Below, one piece after another: positions 16,153 to 24,396 of a DNA stretch of 39,118 nt. Both the position numbers and the translations under genes were made by a program. Numbering within the stretch: position 1 is the stretch's first letter; each line of letters opens with the position of its first letter. The stretch comes from Microaerobacter geothermalis (GTDB lineage Bacteria > Bacillota > Bacilli > DSM-22679): positions 1 through 39,118 of the forward strand of contig NZ_JAKIHL010000035.1 of the NCBI RefSeq assembly GCF_021608135.1, in the 5' to 3' direction. Under the pieces are notes generated by a model that saw only the letters and a list, made by a program, of their open reading frames with translations, was not told the DNA's origin and ran no database searches.

Positions 16153-17463
16153 ATGTCTTCTGATCATGAAAATAAGAATCTAATAGATTTTTCAGCAATT
16201 GAAAGCCAGGCAGAAGAGTGGCTGGATGGCGCTCATGTTGCAGACCTTCAGGAATTGGCTGACCTGATCAGCGAACGCCTGGGAAATCCAGTAACCATTG
16301 AAGATCATAATCATAACCTGCTCTCCTACAGTATTCATCATGATGTGACGGACCCGGCCAGAAGGGAAACAATCATGAACAGAAGAGTGCCTCAAGCTGT
16401 GATATCCAGCCTGTGGGAAAAAGGATATATCCAACGCCTGATGGAACAGGATGATCCTGTGCGAATCCCTCCGATGAATCAGGTGGGCCTTGGAGAACGA
16501 GTAGCCATTGGAATCCGAAAGGGAGAAGAAGTACTAGGATATATCTATGTGTTGGAAATCCATCGTTCCATTGGAAAGGAAGAGTATGTTCTTCTGAAGA
16601 AGGCGGCAAAAACCGTCGCTGGAATGCTCATGGAAAGAAGAAGCCAGCGGGGACCGAGGGAAAAGGGAAGAAAGGAATTCTTTTGGGAAATTCTCCTTGA
16701 AAATCTAAATTCCTCCCGAAGTATTATTAAAAAAGCCCAAATGTTAAATATTGCCTTGCCCAATACCTTTCTGGTTGCTATTATCCAGATGCCCAATTTG
16801 GAAATGATGGATAAGTTGAAACGAGAGTTACCTTATCTTCTCCTGACAAAGGGCTCCTTGGTGAATGGCGGGCAATCCCCCCTATGGGTTGCAAGGGAAA
16901 ATGAGATGATTGTTCTGTTGGGCTCTAACCCTGTATCTGTGGATGGACTGCGAACTCAGGCTGAAAATTGGGCACGGGAGATCCTGGAACAATGGCAGGA
17001 ACAGCAAACTAGGACAAAGCCATCAGTTGCTTTGGGAGGGGTGTCACAAAATATATTGGAGATTGGCCGGAGTTACCAGCAGGCCCTGCAGGTAGTGAAA
17101 CTGCAGGAAATGTTTCATGGAGACGATCATTTGCCCTTTTCTTATGATAATCTAGGGATTTATCGGTATCTTCCTTTATTAATGGAGAAAAACAAATCCG
17201 AGAAGTATGCGAATTGGAGATTGAAAAGGCTTATCAAATATGACAGAGAAAATCATACGGATCTGATTCGGACCCTGGAAGTTTTTTTGGATTCGGCAGG
17301 TCGGGTGAATGTTGCGGCAAACCGGCTGCATATTCACACCAATACCCTCAATTACCGGTTAAAGAGAATCAGTGAGATTGCCGATATTGATCTGGATGAT
17401 GCCAATCAGAGAGTGGCGCTGTATTTGGATATTAAAATGGGAAAAGTGGATGATTCCCGGTAA
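16153..17463 (+). CDS. adeR: PucR-family transcriptional regulator, AdeR-like
   Basis: Start ATG 16153, behind a run of AGGAGGAGGGGGA. The frame is open from 16021, but that part contains a terminator hairpin. 436 residues. An N-terminal GAF/PucR-type sensor domain (about 15-165: LADLISERLGNPVTIEDHNHNLLSYS ... LGYIYVLE) leads to a central linker of GGDEF-like fold (about 175-310). The C-terminal PucR helix-turn-helix (about 370-430) reads AANRLHIHTNTLNYRLKRI. This matches AdeR of Bacillus, which activates the alanine dehydrogenase gene and affects sporulation. ald lies 0.7 kb downstream, separated only by a small convergent gene. The effector is probably alanine or a related amino acid (inference). 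Confidence 0.85.
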   Translation: MSSDHENKNLIDFSAIESQAEEWLDGAHVADLQELADLISERLGNPVTIEDHNHNLLSYSIHHDVTDPARRETIMNRRVPQAVISSLWEKGYIQRLMEQDDPVRIPPMNQVGLGERVAIGIRKGEEVLGYIYVLEIHRSIGKEEYVLLKKAAKTVAGMLMERRSQRGPREKGRKEFFWEILLENLNSSRSIIKKAQMLNIALPNTFLVAIIQMPNLEMMDKLKRELPYLLLTKGSLVNGGQSPLWVARENEMIVLLGSNPVSVDGLRTQAENWAREILEQWQEQQTRTKPSVALGGVSQNILEIGRSYQQALQVVKLQEMFHGDDHLPFSYDNLGIYRYLPLLMEKNKSEKYANWRLKRLIKYDRENHTDLIRTLEVFLDSAGRVNVAANRLHIHTNTLNYRLKRISEIADIDLDDANQRVALYLDIKMGKVDDSR

Positions 17464-17488
17464 ACTTCACTAATCGCAACATATTCAA

Positions 17489-17529
17489 GAAAAAAGTAAC
17501 CGTCCCCCAAGGCAATGGTTACTTTTTTC
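17489..17529. terminator. Bidirectional terminator between adeR and zinc-finger gene
   Basis: AAAAAAGTAACC pairs with GGTTACTTTTTT around GTCCCCCAAGGCAAT. The A- and T-runs allow termination in both directions between the convergent genes. Confidence 0.85.
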
Positions 17530-17549
17530 TACAAGAACGTTTTAATTTT

Positions 17550-17840
17550 TTAATCAAAAATATCACCTAAAAGATCAAGAACGGTTTTCTTTCGTTTTTT
17601 ATGAGAAGAGTAATATGGATTACCATAATGATTCTTGTGGTGGCCATGGCTTCCATGATGACCATGATGACCATGATACCATTGATTGAAGTCTTCTCGT
17701 ACTTCCTTGACTCCCTGAAGCAATTTATCCAATTCACCCCGGTCGAGCCAAACTCCTTTACATTCAGGGCAAATATCAATCAGTACCCCGTCTTTCTCTA
17801 TTTCCCGCATTTTTACGTCTGGACAGATCGGACATTTCAT
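17550..17840 (-). CDS. Small zf-TFIIB-type zinc-ribbon protein with His-rich tail
   Basis: 96 residues, start at 17840 with AAGGAGGGG upstream. The N-terminus contains a zinc ribbon of the zf-TFIIB family: MKCPICPDVKMRE then IDICPECKGVWLDRGEL (Cys 3, 6, 24 and 27). The middle is an unusual run of His-Gly-His repeats (about 55-75), and the C-terminus is basic then acidic (KKRKKTVLDLLGDIFD). Such small proteins are common and of unknown function. The His-rich part may bind metal. It is convergent with adeR and divergent from ald. Confidence 0.85.
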   Translation of the reverse strand: MKCPICPDVKMREIEKDGVLIDICPECKGVWLDRGELDKLLQGVKEVREDFNQWYHGHHGHHGSHGHHKNHYGNPYYSSHKKRKKTVLDLLGDIFD

Positions 17841-18003
17841 CGTAATCCCCTCCTTATCAATTTTTGGTCTTTACACAATTCTTTACGAAATGAAGAGGTA
17901 AGGGTTTCAGAAAAATAATTATTTTTTACCGTATTTTTGCAATCAAGATGATTTACAGTTTTTAGCTGATTTTGGGGAGACTGAGAAATGGACAACTTTT
18001 TTA

Positions 18004-18021
18004 TTTGTGGATTTCCACAAA
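18004..18021. promoter_or_regulatory. Inverted repeat upstream of ald, candidate AdeR site
   Basis: TTTGTGG-ATTT-CCACAAA, perfect 7-base arms. Its centre is about 62 bases before the -10 box, a usual distance for an activator site. Assignment to AdeR is an inference from gene context. Confidence 0.5.
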
Positions 18022-18074
18022 CGATAACGGACATATTTTGGTACTTCTCTAAAAAAAACGTTGAAAATAAAGGG

Positions 18075-18080
18075 TATAAT
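18075..18080 (+). promoter_or_regulatory. -10 box of ald
   Basis: A perfect TATAAT. At the expected -35 position (about 18052-18057) there is only an A-run, so the promoter probably needs an activator. The start would be near 18087, 52 bases before the GTG. Confidence 0.55.
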
Positions 18081-18138
18081 CGAAGTAAAGAAGGAGATTA
18101 AGCGTATCAGGAGAGATTTTTTTAAGGAGGTAGTCCCT

Positions 18139-19272
18139 GTGAGAATTGGAATTCCCAAAGAGGTTAAAAACAATGAAAATCGTGTTGCGATTACACCTGC
18201 TGGTGTAAAAACCCTTGTAGGTGCCGGTCATGAAGTGTTGGTGGAAAAAGGAGCCGGGTTGGGTAGCGGTTTTTCTGATGAGTCCTATATGGCTGAAGGA
18301 GCAAAAATTGTTCCCACAGCTGCAGATGCCTGGAATGTGGACATGGTTATGAAAGTAAAGGAACCTTTGCCGCAGGAATACAATTTTTTCCGTGAAGGAT
18401 TAATTTTGTTTACGTATCTTCACCTGGCTCCTGAACCTGAATTGACAAAAGCCTTGGTTGACAAAAAAGTGGTAGCCATTGCCTATGAAACGGTTCAATT
18501 GGATAACGGCTCCCTTCCGCTCCTTACCCCGATGAGCGAAGTGGCTGGCAGGATGTCCGTCCAGATCGGCGCTCAATTCCTGGAAAAGTCCAAGGGTGGA
18601 AAAGGGGTTTTGCTTGGCGGAGTAACCGGTGTTCAAGCTGGCAGAGTCGTTATTGTTGGCGGGGGGATCGTCGGAACCAATGCGGCCAAAATGGCCGTTG
18701 GATTAGGTGCCCAGGTCACCCTTCTTGATGTAAACCCCGATAGACTCCGTTATTTGGATGATGTATTTGGCGGAAGAGTTCAAATGCTAATGTCAAATAG
18801 TTATAATATCGCCGAATCCGTAAAAAAGGCTGATCTGTTGATTGGTGCGGTACTGATCCCAGGAGCAAGAGCACCGCGTTTGGTTACTGAAGAGATGGTA
18901 AAGTCCATGGAAGCAGGTTCTGTCATCGTAGATGTTGCCATTGATCAGGGCGGTTCCATTGAAACCATCGACCGGGTTACCACCCATGACAATCCCACTT
19001 ATGTGAAGCATGGGGTTCTCCACTATGCAGTGGCCAATATGCCTGGCGCAGTTGCAAGAACCTCTACCTGGGCATTAACCAATGTAACGATGTCCTATGC
19101 CCTGCAGATCGCCAATAAAGGATACCGTCAAGCAGCATTGGATAATCTTGCCTTGGCTAAAGGTATAAATGTTGTAGATGGGTTCGTAACTTATAAAGCT
19201 GTTGCTGAAGCCCACGGTTACGTTTTTACGCCTGTTCAGGAGGCACTAAATAAGGTGAAGGCTTATCAATAA
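18139..19272 (+). CDS. ald: Alanine dehydrogenase
   Basis: GTG 18139 follows AAGGAGG by 8 bases and begins [21 protein letters not shown], the family's N-terminus. The frame is open from 18061 but without a ribosome site. 377 residues against the usual 370-380. Substrate-site motifs include MVMKVKEP and [10 protein letters not shown]. The nucleotide-binding fold is [20 protein letters not shown] (about 170-190), followed by LLDVNPDRL and [13 protein letters not shown]. It interconverts L-alanine and pyruvate plus ammonia with NAD, letting cells use alanine and supporting sporulation. Likely activated by AdeR from the site upstream. A hairpin follows. Confidence 0.95.
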   Translation: MRIGIPKEVKNNENRVAITPAGVKTLVGAGHEVLVEKGAGLGSGFSDESYMAEGAKIVPTAADAWNVDMVMKVKEPLPQEYNFFREGLILFTYLHLAPEPELTKALVDKKVVAIAYETVQLDNGSLPLLTPMSEVAGRMSVQIGAQFLEKSKGGKGVLLGGVTGVQAGRVVIVGGGIVGTNAAKMAVGLGAQVTLLDVNPDRLRYLDDVFGGRVQMLMSNSYNIAESVKKADLLIGAVLIPGARAPRLVTEEMVKSMEAGSVIVDVAIDQGGSIETIDRVTTHDNPTYVKHGVLHYAVANMPGAVARTSTWALTNVTMSYALQIANKGYRQAALDNLALAKGINVVDGFVTYKAVAEAHGYVFTPVQEALNKVKAYQ

Positions 19273-19310
19273 GTGATTTTTTCGAATTAAAATAAGTTAA
19301 AAAATGGAAG

Positions 19311-19348
19311 ATAAAGGGGTGGACTCAGCTATGGGCCGCCCCTTTATT
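19311..19348 (+). terminator. Probable terminator after ald
   Basis: ATAAAGGGG pairs with CCCCTTTAT, with GGCC-containing inner pairing. The T-run is short, so efficiency is uncertain. Confidence 0.6.
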
Positions 19349-19479
19349 CATCCTACGAATTGGGTATTTTTCGTTCATAAGAAATACATAATTATTTGGT
19401 ATTTTGTCTAGAAGATATGAATTACTTTCGGGGGAAGTGTGTATTAAATTTCGGTTTTGGGGACAGAAGGGGTGAAGAA

Positions 19480-19584
19480 ATGAGAAAAAAAGGCAGAGGG
19501 TTCTTATCTAATTCCTTTCACATCTGGATTCATTTCGTCGTGGTAGCCGCTCTGATACTGCTCATCAAATTTTTGGAGAACTAA
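19480..19584 (+). CDS. 34-residue single-span membrane protein
   Basis: ATG 19480 has AGAAGGGGTGA upstream. The product is MRKKGRGF then about 20 hydrophobic residues (FHIWIHFVVVAALILLIKFL) and EN: a short basic head and one membrane helix. A terminator follows 15 bases after the stop. It is too small to assign. The clear ribosome site, topology and flanking terminators make it a plausible real gene. Confidence 0.6.
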   Translation: MRKKGRGFLSNSFHIWIHFVVVAALILLIKFLEN

Positions 19585-19598
19585 TGGATATTACAGGA

Positions 19599-19626
19599 AG
19601 AATCCGGTTTAAAACGGATTCTTTTC
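19599..19626 (+). terminator. Terminator after 34-residue membrane protein gene
   Basis: AGAATCCGGTTT pairs with AAACGGATTCT, followed by TTTCTTC. Confidence 0.8.
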
Positions 19627-19719
19627 TTCATAAAATTACGTAAATCCCACATAAGAAATTCATAATTATACGCTATCTTATTTGTAGGGTGTCTTATTAA
19701 TTTAAGAGGGGAGTACTGT

Positions 19720-20151
19720 ATGAAGAAAGCATTGATTCCTTTGATCATCTTAATCTTACTAATAGGTGGTATCGTTCTAGTCAGTAGCTCAAAGCCTGCG
19801 GCCAATGGTCAGACCAATCCATCTCAAACGGATTTCAAAAATAATGTGGAAATCGAAGTCGTATGGAACAATCTTGTGAGGGAACAAAAGGATTGGATAT
19901 TTGATCTGATTTTTACTACCCATAGCGGTGACTTGACGACACTTCCCATTGGGGAAATGGCTAAGCTGGAGGTTGGAGGGGAACGTATTACCGGATTAAA
20001 CTGGGAAATCACCAGTCCCGATCCCCATCATATGAAGGGAACGCTAAAATTGAGTAATCCTCCCAAGGTGGATATAAATCAGCAGGTTACGTTGATCTTA
20101 AAAGGAGTTGGAGGTTCAGAAGAACATCGTTTTACATGGGGGACAAAGTGA
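19720..20151 (+). CDS. Unrecognised exported or membrane-anchored protein
   Basis: 143 residues, start ATG 19720 with AGGGGAG upstream. An N-terminal hydrophobic helix (about 4-22, ALIPLIILILLIGGIVLVSS) acts as a signal anchor or uncleaved signal; there is no lipobox Cys. The rest is a beta-rich outside domain (EIEVVWNNLV ... LTLKL-like strands ... HRFTWGTK). No Cys or heme motif. The next gene, 73 bases downstream without a terminator between, is a membrane protein with a Cys-Cys-His-His motif, so the two may work together. Family not recognised. Confidence 0.7.
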   Translation: MKKALIPLIILILLIGGIVLVSSSKPAANGQTNPSQTDFKNNVEIEVVWNNLVREQKDWIFDLIFTTHSGDLTTLPIGEMAKLEVGGERITGLNWEITSPDPHHMKGTLKLSNPPKVDINQQVTLILKGVGGSEEHRFTWGTK

Positions 20152-20224
20152 ATGCAGCATCGGTTATTTTTCGTTTTGCCATCGGTATAGCCTCCAAATC
20201 AAGATATAGAGTAAAGTACTAATC

Positions 20225-20794
20225 ATGAAGAAAGGAATGTTTTTGTCCATGTCTAATTCTCCAGCAATAACTCAAAAGTCCCATGGGGCATCTTGCTGTG
20301 ATACCCCCTCCATAAATCAGATTCCCAAATCGATTTTTCATCGTGCTTATCTTATGGGTGGAATCGCGGCCATCGGGTTGTTGGTTTTTTACTTTGTTTT
20401 GGTTAGTATCACCTCGGGATCAGTGGATCACACGATCGCCCAATTCCAGAAATTAGGAGTTCTTATTGTTGCCATCGCCATAGGGTTTGGCATCCAGATG
20501 GGACTGTTTGTCTTTTTACGTCGTGCATTGGCACATCAAAGCACACACGGAAGCGGTGCGGTTGCTGCGGGCAGTACGGGGACATCAGCCGTATCCATGG
20601 TCGCATGTTGTGCACACCACCTATCCGAGTTTTTGCCGCTTATCGGATTAACCGGAGCAGCAGGTTTCTTTGACAAATATGTGGTGCCGATCATGATCTT
20701 TTCTCTGATTGTTAATATCCTGGGAATTATCTATATCGCCAATACCTTGCGGAAGCACAATCTTTTCTTCCCTAAATGGTTTCCGGCCAAGTAA
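20225..20794 (+). CDS. Four-helix membrane protein with ACCAHH motif
   Basis: The frame opens at ATG 20225, which has no ribosome site of its own. TTG 20243 (AAAGGA 6 bases upstream) and ATG 20249 are also possible starts. The N-terminal tail contains a Cys-Cys pair (ASCCDT). About four membrane helices follow. The third begins with GTSAVSMVACCAHHLSEFLP, and the vicinal cysteines and histidines at its edge could bind a metal ion. The C-terminus is KHNLFFPKWFPAK. A metal (copper or mercury-like) handling role would fit, but this is inference from the motif only. A terminator follows. Confidence 0.72.
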   Translation: MKKGMFLSMSNSPAITQKSHGASCCDTPSINQIPKSIFHRAYLMGGIAAIGLLVFYFVLVSITSGSVDHTIAQFQKLGVLIVAIAIGFGIQMGLFVFLRRALAHQSTHGSGAVAAGSTGTSAVSMVACCAHHLSEFLPLIGLTGAAGFFDKYVVPIMIFSLIVNILGIIYIANTLRKHNLFFPKWFPAK

Positions 20795-20823
20795 GTAAGA
20801 GCAAAACTCTAACATTGTATTTT

Positions 20824-20856
20824 GTAGCCGTCCTATTATGGGCGGTTACTTTTTTG
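20824..20856 (+). terminator. Terminator before addB
   Basis: GTAGCCGTCC pairs with GGGCGGTTAC around TATTAT, with TTTTTT after it. Confidence 0.82.
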
Positions 20857-20862
20857 TTCAGG

Positions 20863-20890
20863 CTTTGAAAGATGGAGCCAGTTTGAAAGC
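20863..20890 (+). repeat. Short degenerate relative of the 124-bp repeat
   Basis: CTTTGAAAGATGGAGCCAG followed by TTTGAAAGC resembles 15272-15290 of copy B, with a few mismatches, including the terminal TTTGA block. Only about 28 bases match. Confidence 0.4.
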
Positions 20891-20973
20891 GACTATGATA
20901 AAATAAATGGATAGCAGAATCAAGTCTGAATAACAGAATCAAATTGCAGCCTCTTCAATGGGAGGGAATTTTT

Positions 20974-23900
20974 ATGAGAGTTGTGTATACCGGTCCATTT
21001 GGCCAGGGAAAACGGCAGGAGTGGATCAAGGAAGCAAAAGAGATGATCCGCAAGGGACAAGGGGATGCTTTTCTATTTTTGCTTCCTACCCGGCATTTAT
21101 TGAAAAAAGTACGGGAAGAACTTTTGGCAGATACACCGGGCGTCGTTGATTTAAAGCTCGTCACCTTTGATGAGATTGCTGACCGCTTAATCAGAGAACA
21201 TAAGATTCGAACCATACACTTAGAAAAATACGGGAGGATGAAATTAGTTGAGCAAATATTAGAAGAGGAAAAGCAAGATGATAGACTGAATCTTTTTCAT
21301 TCCATCCCTGTTTCTCAAGGTTTGTTGGAATCCTTGGTACATAGCATCGGAGAATTGAAAAGGGCGGGAATCACCCAGGAAGAAGCAGAAGTAATGGCTG
21401 ATGATCCTCATCGAAATCCTAAGGAACGTGGCCTTCTTGTACTATACCTTCACTATCAAAAAAAGCTGAAAAGAGACGGGTTCACATTGATGGACCCTGA
21501 AGAAAAGCTGGTAGTGGCCACGAAGCTGCTGCAAGAAATGGTTTCATCAGGAGAAACGTTTTTTCTACAACATGTAAACACTTTATGGGTGGATCATTTT
21601 ACGGATTTCACCCCTCTACAATATGCCCTCCTCCTTCAACTGTTAAAAATCAAAAGGATTCAACGGGCAGAAATCTATCTTCCCTACCAGCCATCCTTTT
21701 ATGAAGAGATTCCTCACCTCCATGAAATCATGAAGCAAACCCTGATGAACCTTGAACAGGAAGGATTTGTCCATGCGGCTTACGATGGGGAAAATCACCG
21801 GGTTCATCATGAACTAAGGCGTTTTCGTGAGGCACTTTTACGGCAAGATCTTAATGAACCATTGCCAGCTCCTGAACAAATTCAACTGCTTCCTGCCAGT
21901 TCTATCAAGAAGGAAATAGAAATGGTGGGAAAAGAGATAAAAAGAATCCTGACAAAGGAGAAGGACCTTTCCCCATCCGGGATTGCTGTGATTGTGAGGA
22001 ACCAACCTAGCTATCTTCCCCTGATTCAGGAGATTTTTTCAAAAGAAGGAATTCCCGTCCAGATTCCCGAACTGACGTCAGTGGCGGAAACCCCTCTTTT
22101 CCGCCAGTTCATTTCCTTTTTAAGAATTGCATCCTCCAATTGGCACAAAAGTCAGCTCATTAAGGCCGGAGAAGGAGTTTATCTGAATTGGAGTGAGGCA
22201 GAACCGCCCCCGGGGTTGGAAAACTGGATCAAGCAAATGGGGATTGTTGATGGAAAAGAAACTTGGTTCAGGCGAATCGAGTGGAGTAGGAGCTTTCTGC
22301 AGGAGTCCCTTGATCGAATGGGGAATCAATCCTTGCATGGGGAAGAGGAGGACGATTATTTTCCCGAAGAAAAAGAGAGGAAAAAAGAAAGTATTCTCAA
22401 ACGGATCAAGTGGTTGGACCGACTAGAGGAATGGTTAAACCAGATCAAACAGATGATTGAGCAAATTCCGGTGAAGGGCACCATTCAACAATACATCCAG
22501 GTGTTGAATGAGGTCATGAATCAGGTATCTTTAAAAGATGCTCCCTTTCGACTGATGAACCGTAAAGAATATACTTGGCATCAATTGAATCGCGATCAAG
22601 ATGTTATACGTGTATTGGATAGTTCCCTGCAGCAAATGAAGCAAATATCCTTGATTCTTGGGGATGACAACATCCTTTCTTTTCCAGTTTTTTTGGAACA
22701 GTGGGTCTCTGTCCTTCATGGAGAAATGGTGACCATTGCTAAAGGTGAACCACAGGGTGTTCACATTTTGGATCCATCTGGAGCCAGGGGAGATGATTTT
22801 CATACGGTCTTTGTATTGGGGATGAATGAAGGAAGTTTTCCATTGATACACCGGGAAAACTGGTTGATGGGAGATGCAGAACGCCTGGTTTTCCAGCAAA
22901 AGGGGAAAATATTGCCCGCCAGCCATTATCATAACGAAATGGAGCGGTTGTTCTTTCTCATGACCGTCTCTTTACCCAAAGAACGAATCATTTTTTCCTT
23001 TGTTTCGCCCAAGGCTGATGAAAAGGTGTTACAATCTTCCTTTGTGGACTGGATGAAGGAGAATGTGGAACCGGGAGATTGGGCTCAGCCAGTCATTTTT
23101 TCGGAAGCGAGAAAGACGCGATTTTTTCCGGAGGATAAACGGGACATTTCCAATCAACAGGAGCTCCGCCGTTGGCTGGCACAGCACATGGCATATTCTG
23201 CTTCCTATGGGGAGGATTCTGTGAAAAAGCTGATCTCACAGGAAAAAGTGTTTTGGCAGCATGTCATCCAGGGAATCCATGTGGAGAGGAACAGGTGGTC
23301 GGGTCCCTTTGGTCCCTGGGATGGAAGACTAACTGACCCCCGTATTCATCAGGAAATACAGAAGATTTTTTCTGCAGACAGGCCCTACAGCATTACCTTT
23401 ATCAACGAATATGCCGCAAGTCCCCTTACCTTTTTCTTTTCCCGGGTGTTGGGGGTGAAACCGGTGGATGAGATGCGGCAGGAGATCACGCCAGTGGAAA
23501 AAGGGAACTTGCTCCATGAAGTGCTGCGCCAGGTTTATGAGGCAGAACGAGGCAAGCCATTTTCCCAACTTCAAGAATCGGTTCTGGCAGAAAAGCTAAT
23601 CCATGTATTTGAGCGGGAATGTGAAGTATTTTCCAACCACCCCCTCTTTGTCAATTCCTATATATGGAATCTGGAAAAGGAACGATTAAAGCAGGAAATG
23701 TTAAGGTGGCTAAAGCATGAATTGGCCCATGAGAAAAATCATGATTTTAAACCTAGTCATTTTGAATTTTCCTTTGGTCTACCTGTCATCGAAGGTCAAA
23801 AAACAGATCCTGAATCGATCCCTCATCCTGTGAAATTGAAATTGGGTGACACATCTTTACGTTTATATGGGAAAGTGGATCGAATCGATATCCATGATGA

Positions 23901-24396
23901 TGGATCCTTTGTTATTTATGACTATAAGCTGCAATTGGGAAGACGGTATAAGGGGTACAAAGATGTGGAAGAAGGGCGGAATTTTCAGCTTCCTTTGTAT
24001 CTGGCAGCCGTTCAGACATGGTTGAAAGAAACCAAGAAGATAAATGCCCAACCCATCGGAGCAGGGTTTTACAGCCTGAATGGAAAGGAAAAATTTAAAA
24101 AGCTAGGAATGTGGTTGGAGGAAAGGAAGGAAGATGCCGGAATCTCTTCGAGAACCAGATCTGGCGTCATAGAGAATTTAGAAGACGCTATGGAAGATGC
24201 ACTGCAAACCGTTGGAGTATTGTTTCATAAACTGCGCCGCGGAGAATTCCACATGCTCCCTGAACATACACCAGCCACCTATTATGCGGATCAAGCTGTA
24301 TACCGTATGGATCCTGTCCAATTGGAAAGAAGGGTAAAGTTTTTGGAGAAAAGAGGGGAGAAACGGGATGAAGCCCATTACTCAAATGATTCGTAA
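20974..24396 (+). CDS. addB: AddB subunit of AddAB helicase-nuclease, iron-sulfur cysteines absent
   Basis: Start ATG 20974 after GGGAGGG; the frame is open from a TTG at 20944. 1140 residues. The N-terminal part is an inactivated helicase-like region (TGPFGQGKR in place of a Walker A). The middle has the family motif GARGDDFHTVFVLGMNEGSFP. The C-terminal RecB-type nuclease domain has LLHEVLRQVY, GKVDRID, YDYKLQ and FQLPLYLAA, so its catalytic His/Asp/Asp-x-Lys/Gln set appears intact. The four cysteines that hold the 4Fe-4S cluster in Bacillus AddB are replaced: S816 (in YAASPLTFFF), A1101, Y1104 and Y1110 (TPATYYADQAVY against the usual TPCTYCPYRAVC). It overlaps addA by 29 bases. AddAB resects double-strand breaks for RecA. 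Confidence 0.92.
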   Translation: MRVVYTGPFGQGKRQEWIKEAKEMIRKGQGDAFLFLLPTRHLLKKVREELLADTPGVVDLKLVTFDEIADRLIREHKIRTIHLEKYGRMKLVEQILEEEKQDDRLNLFHSIPVSQGLLESLVHSIGELKRAGITQEEAEVMADDPHRNPKERGLLVLYLHYQKKLKRDGFTLMDPEEKLVVATKLLQEMVSSGETFFLQHVNTLWVDHFTDFTPLQYALLLQLLKIKRIQRAEIYLPYQPSFYEEIPHLHEIMKQTLMNLEQEGFVHAAYDGENHRVHHELRRFREALLRQDLNEPLPAPEQIQLLPASSIKKEIEMVGKEIKRILTKEKDLSPSGIAVIVRNQPSYLPLIQEIFSKEGIPVQIPELTSVAETPLFRQFISFLRIASSNWHKSQLIKAGEGVYLNWSEAEPPPGLENWIKQMGIVDGKETWFRRIEWSRSFLQESLDRMGNQSLHGEEEDDYFPEEKERKKESILKRIKWLDRLEEWLNQIKQMIEQIPVKGTIQQYIQVLNEVMNQVSLKDAPFRLMNRKEYTWHQLNRDQDVIRVLDSSLQQMKQISLILGDDNILSFPVFLEQWVSVLHGEMVTIAKGEPQGVHILDPSGARGDDFHTVFVLGMNEGSFPLIHRENWLMGDAERLVFQQKGKILPASHYHNEMERLFFLMTVSLPKERIIFSFVSPKADEKVLQSSFVDWMKENVEPGDWAQPVIFSEARKTRFFPEDKRDISNQQELRRWLAQHMAYSASYGEDSVKKLISQEKVFWQHVIQGIHVERNRWSGPFGPWDGRLTDPRIHQEIQKIFSADRPYSITFINEYAASPLTFFFSRVLGVKPVDEMRQEITPVEKGNLLHEVLRQVYEAERGKPFSQLQESVLAEKLIHVFERECEVFSNHPLFVNSYIWNLEKERLKQEMLRWLKHELAHEKNHDFKPSHFEFSFGLPVIEGQKTDPESIPHPVKLKLGDTSLRLYGKVDRIDIHDDGSFVIYDYKLQLGRRYKGYKDVEEGRNFQLPLYLAAVQTWLKETKKINAQPIGAGFYSLNGKEKFKKLGMWLEERKEDAGISSRTRSGVIENLEDAMEDALQTVGVLFHKLRRGEFHMLPEHTPATYYADQAVYRMDPVQLERRVKFLEKRGEKRDEAHYSNDS

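Noticed and set aside
17601-17918. 105-codon plus-strand frame opposite the zinc-finger gene
   Set aside because: It is the shadow of the His-rich minus-strand gene, which has a zinc ribbon and a strong ribosome site.
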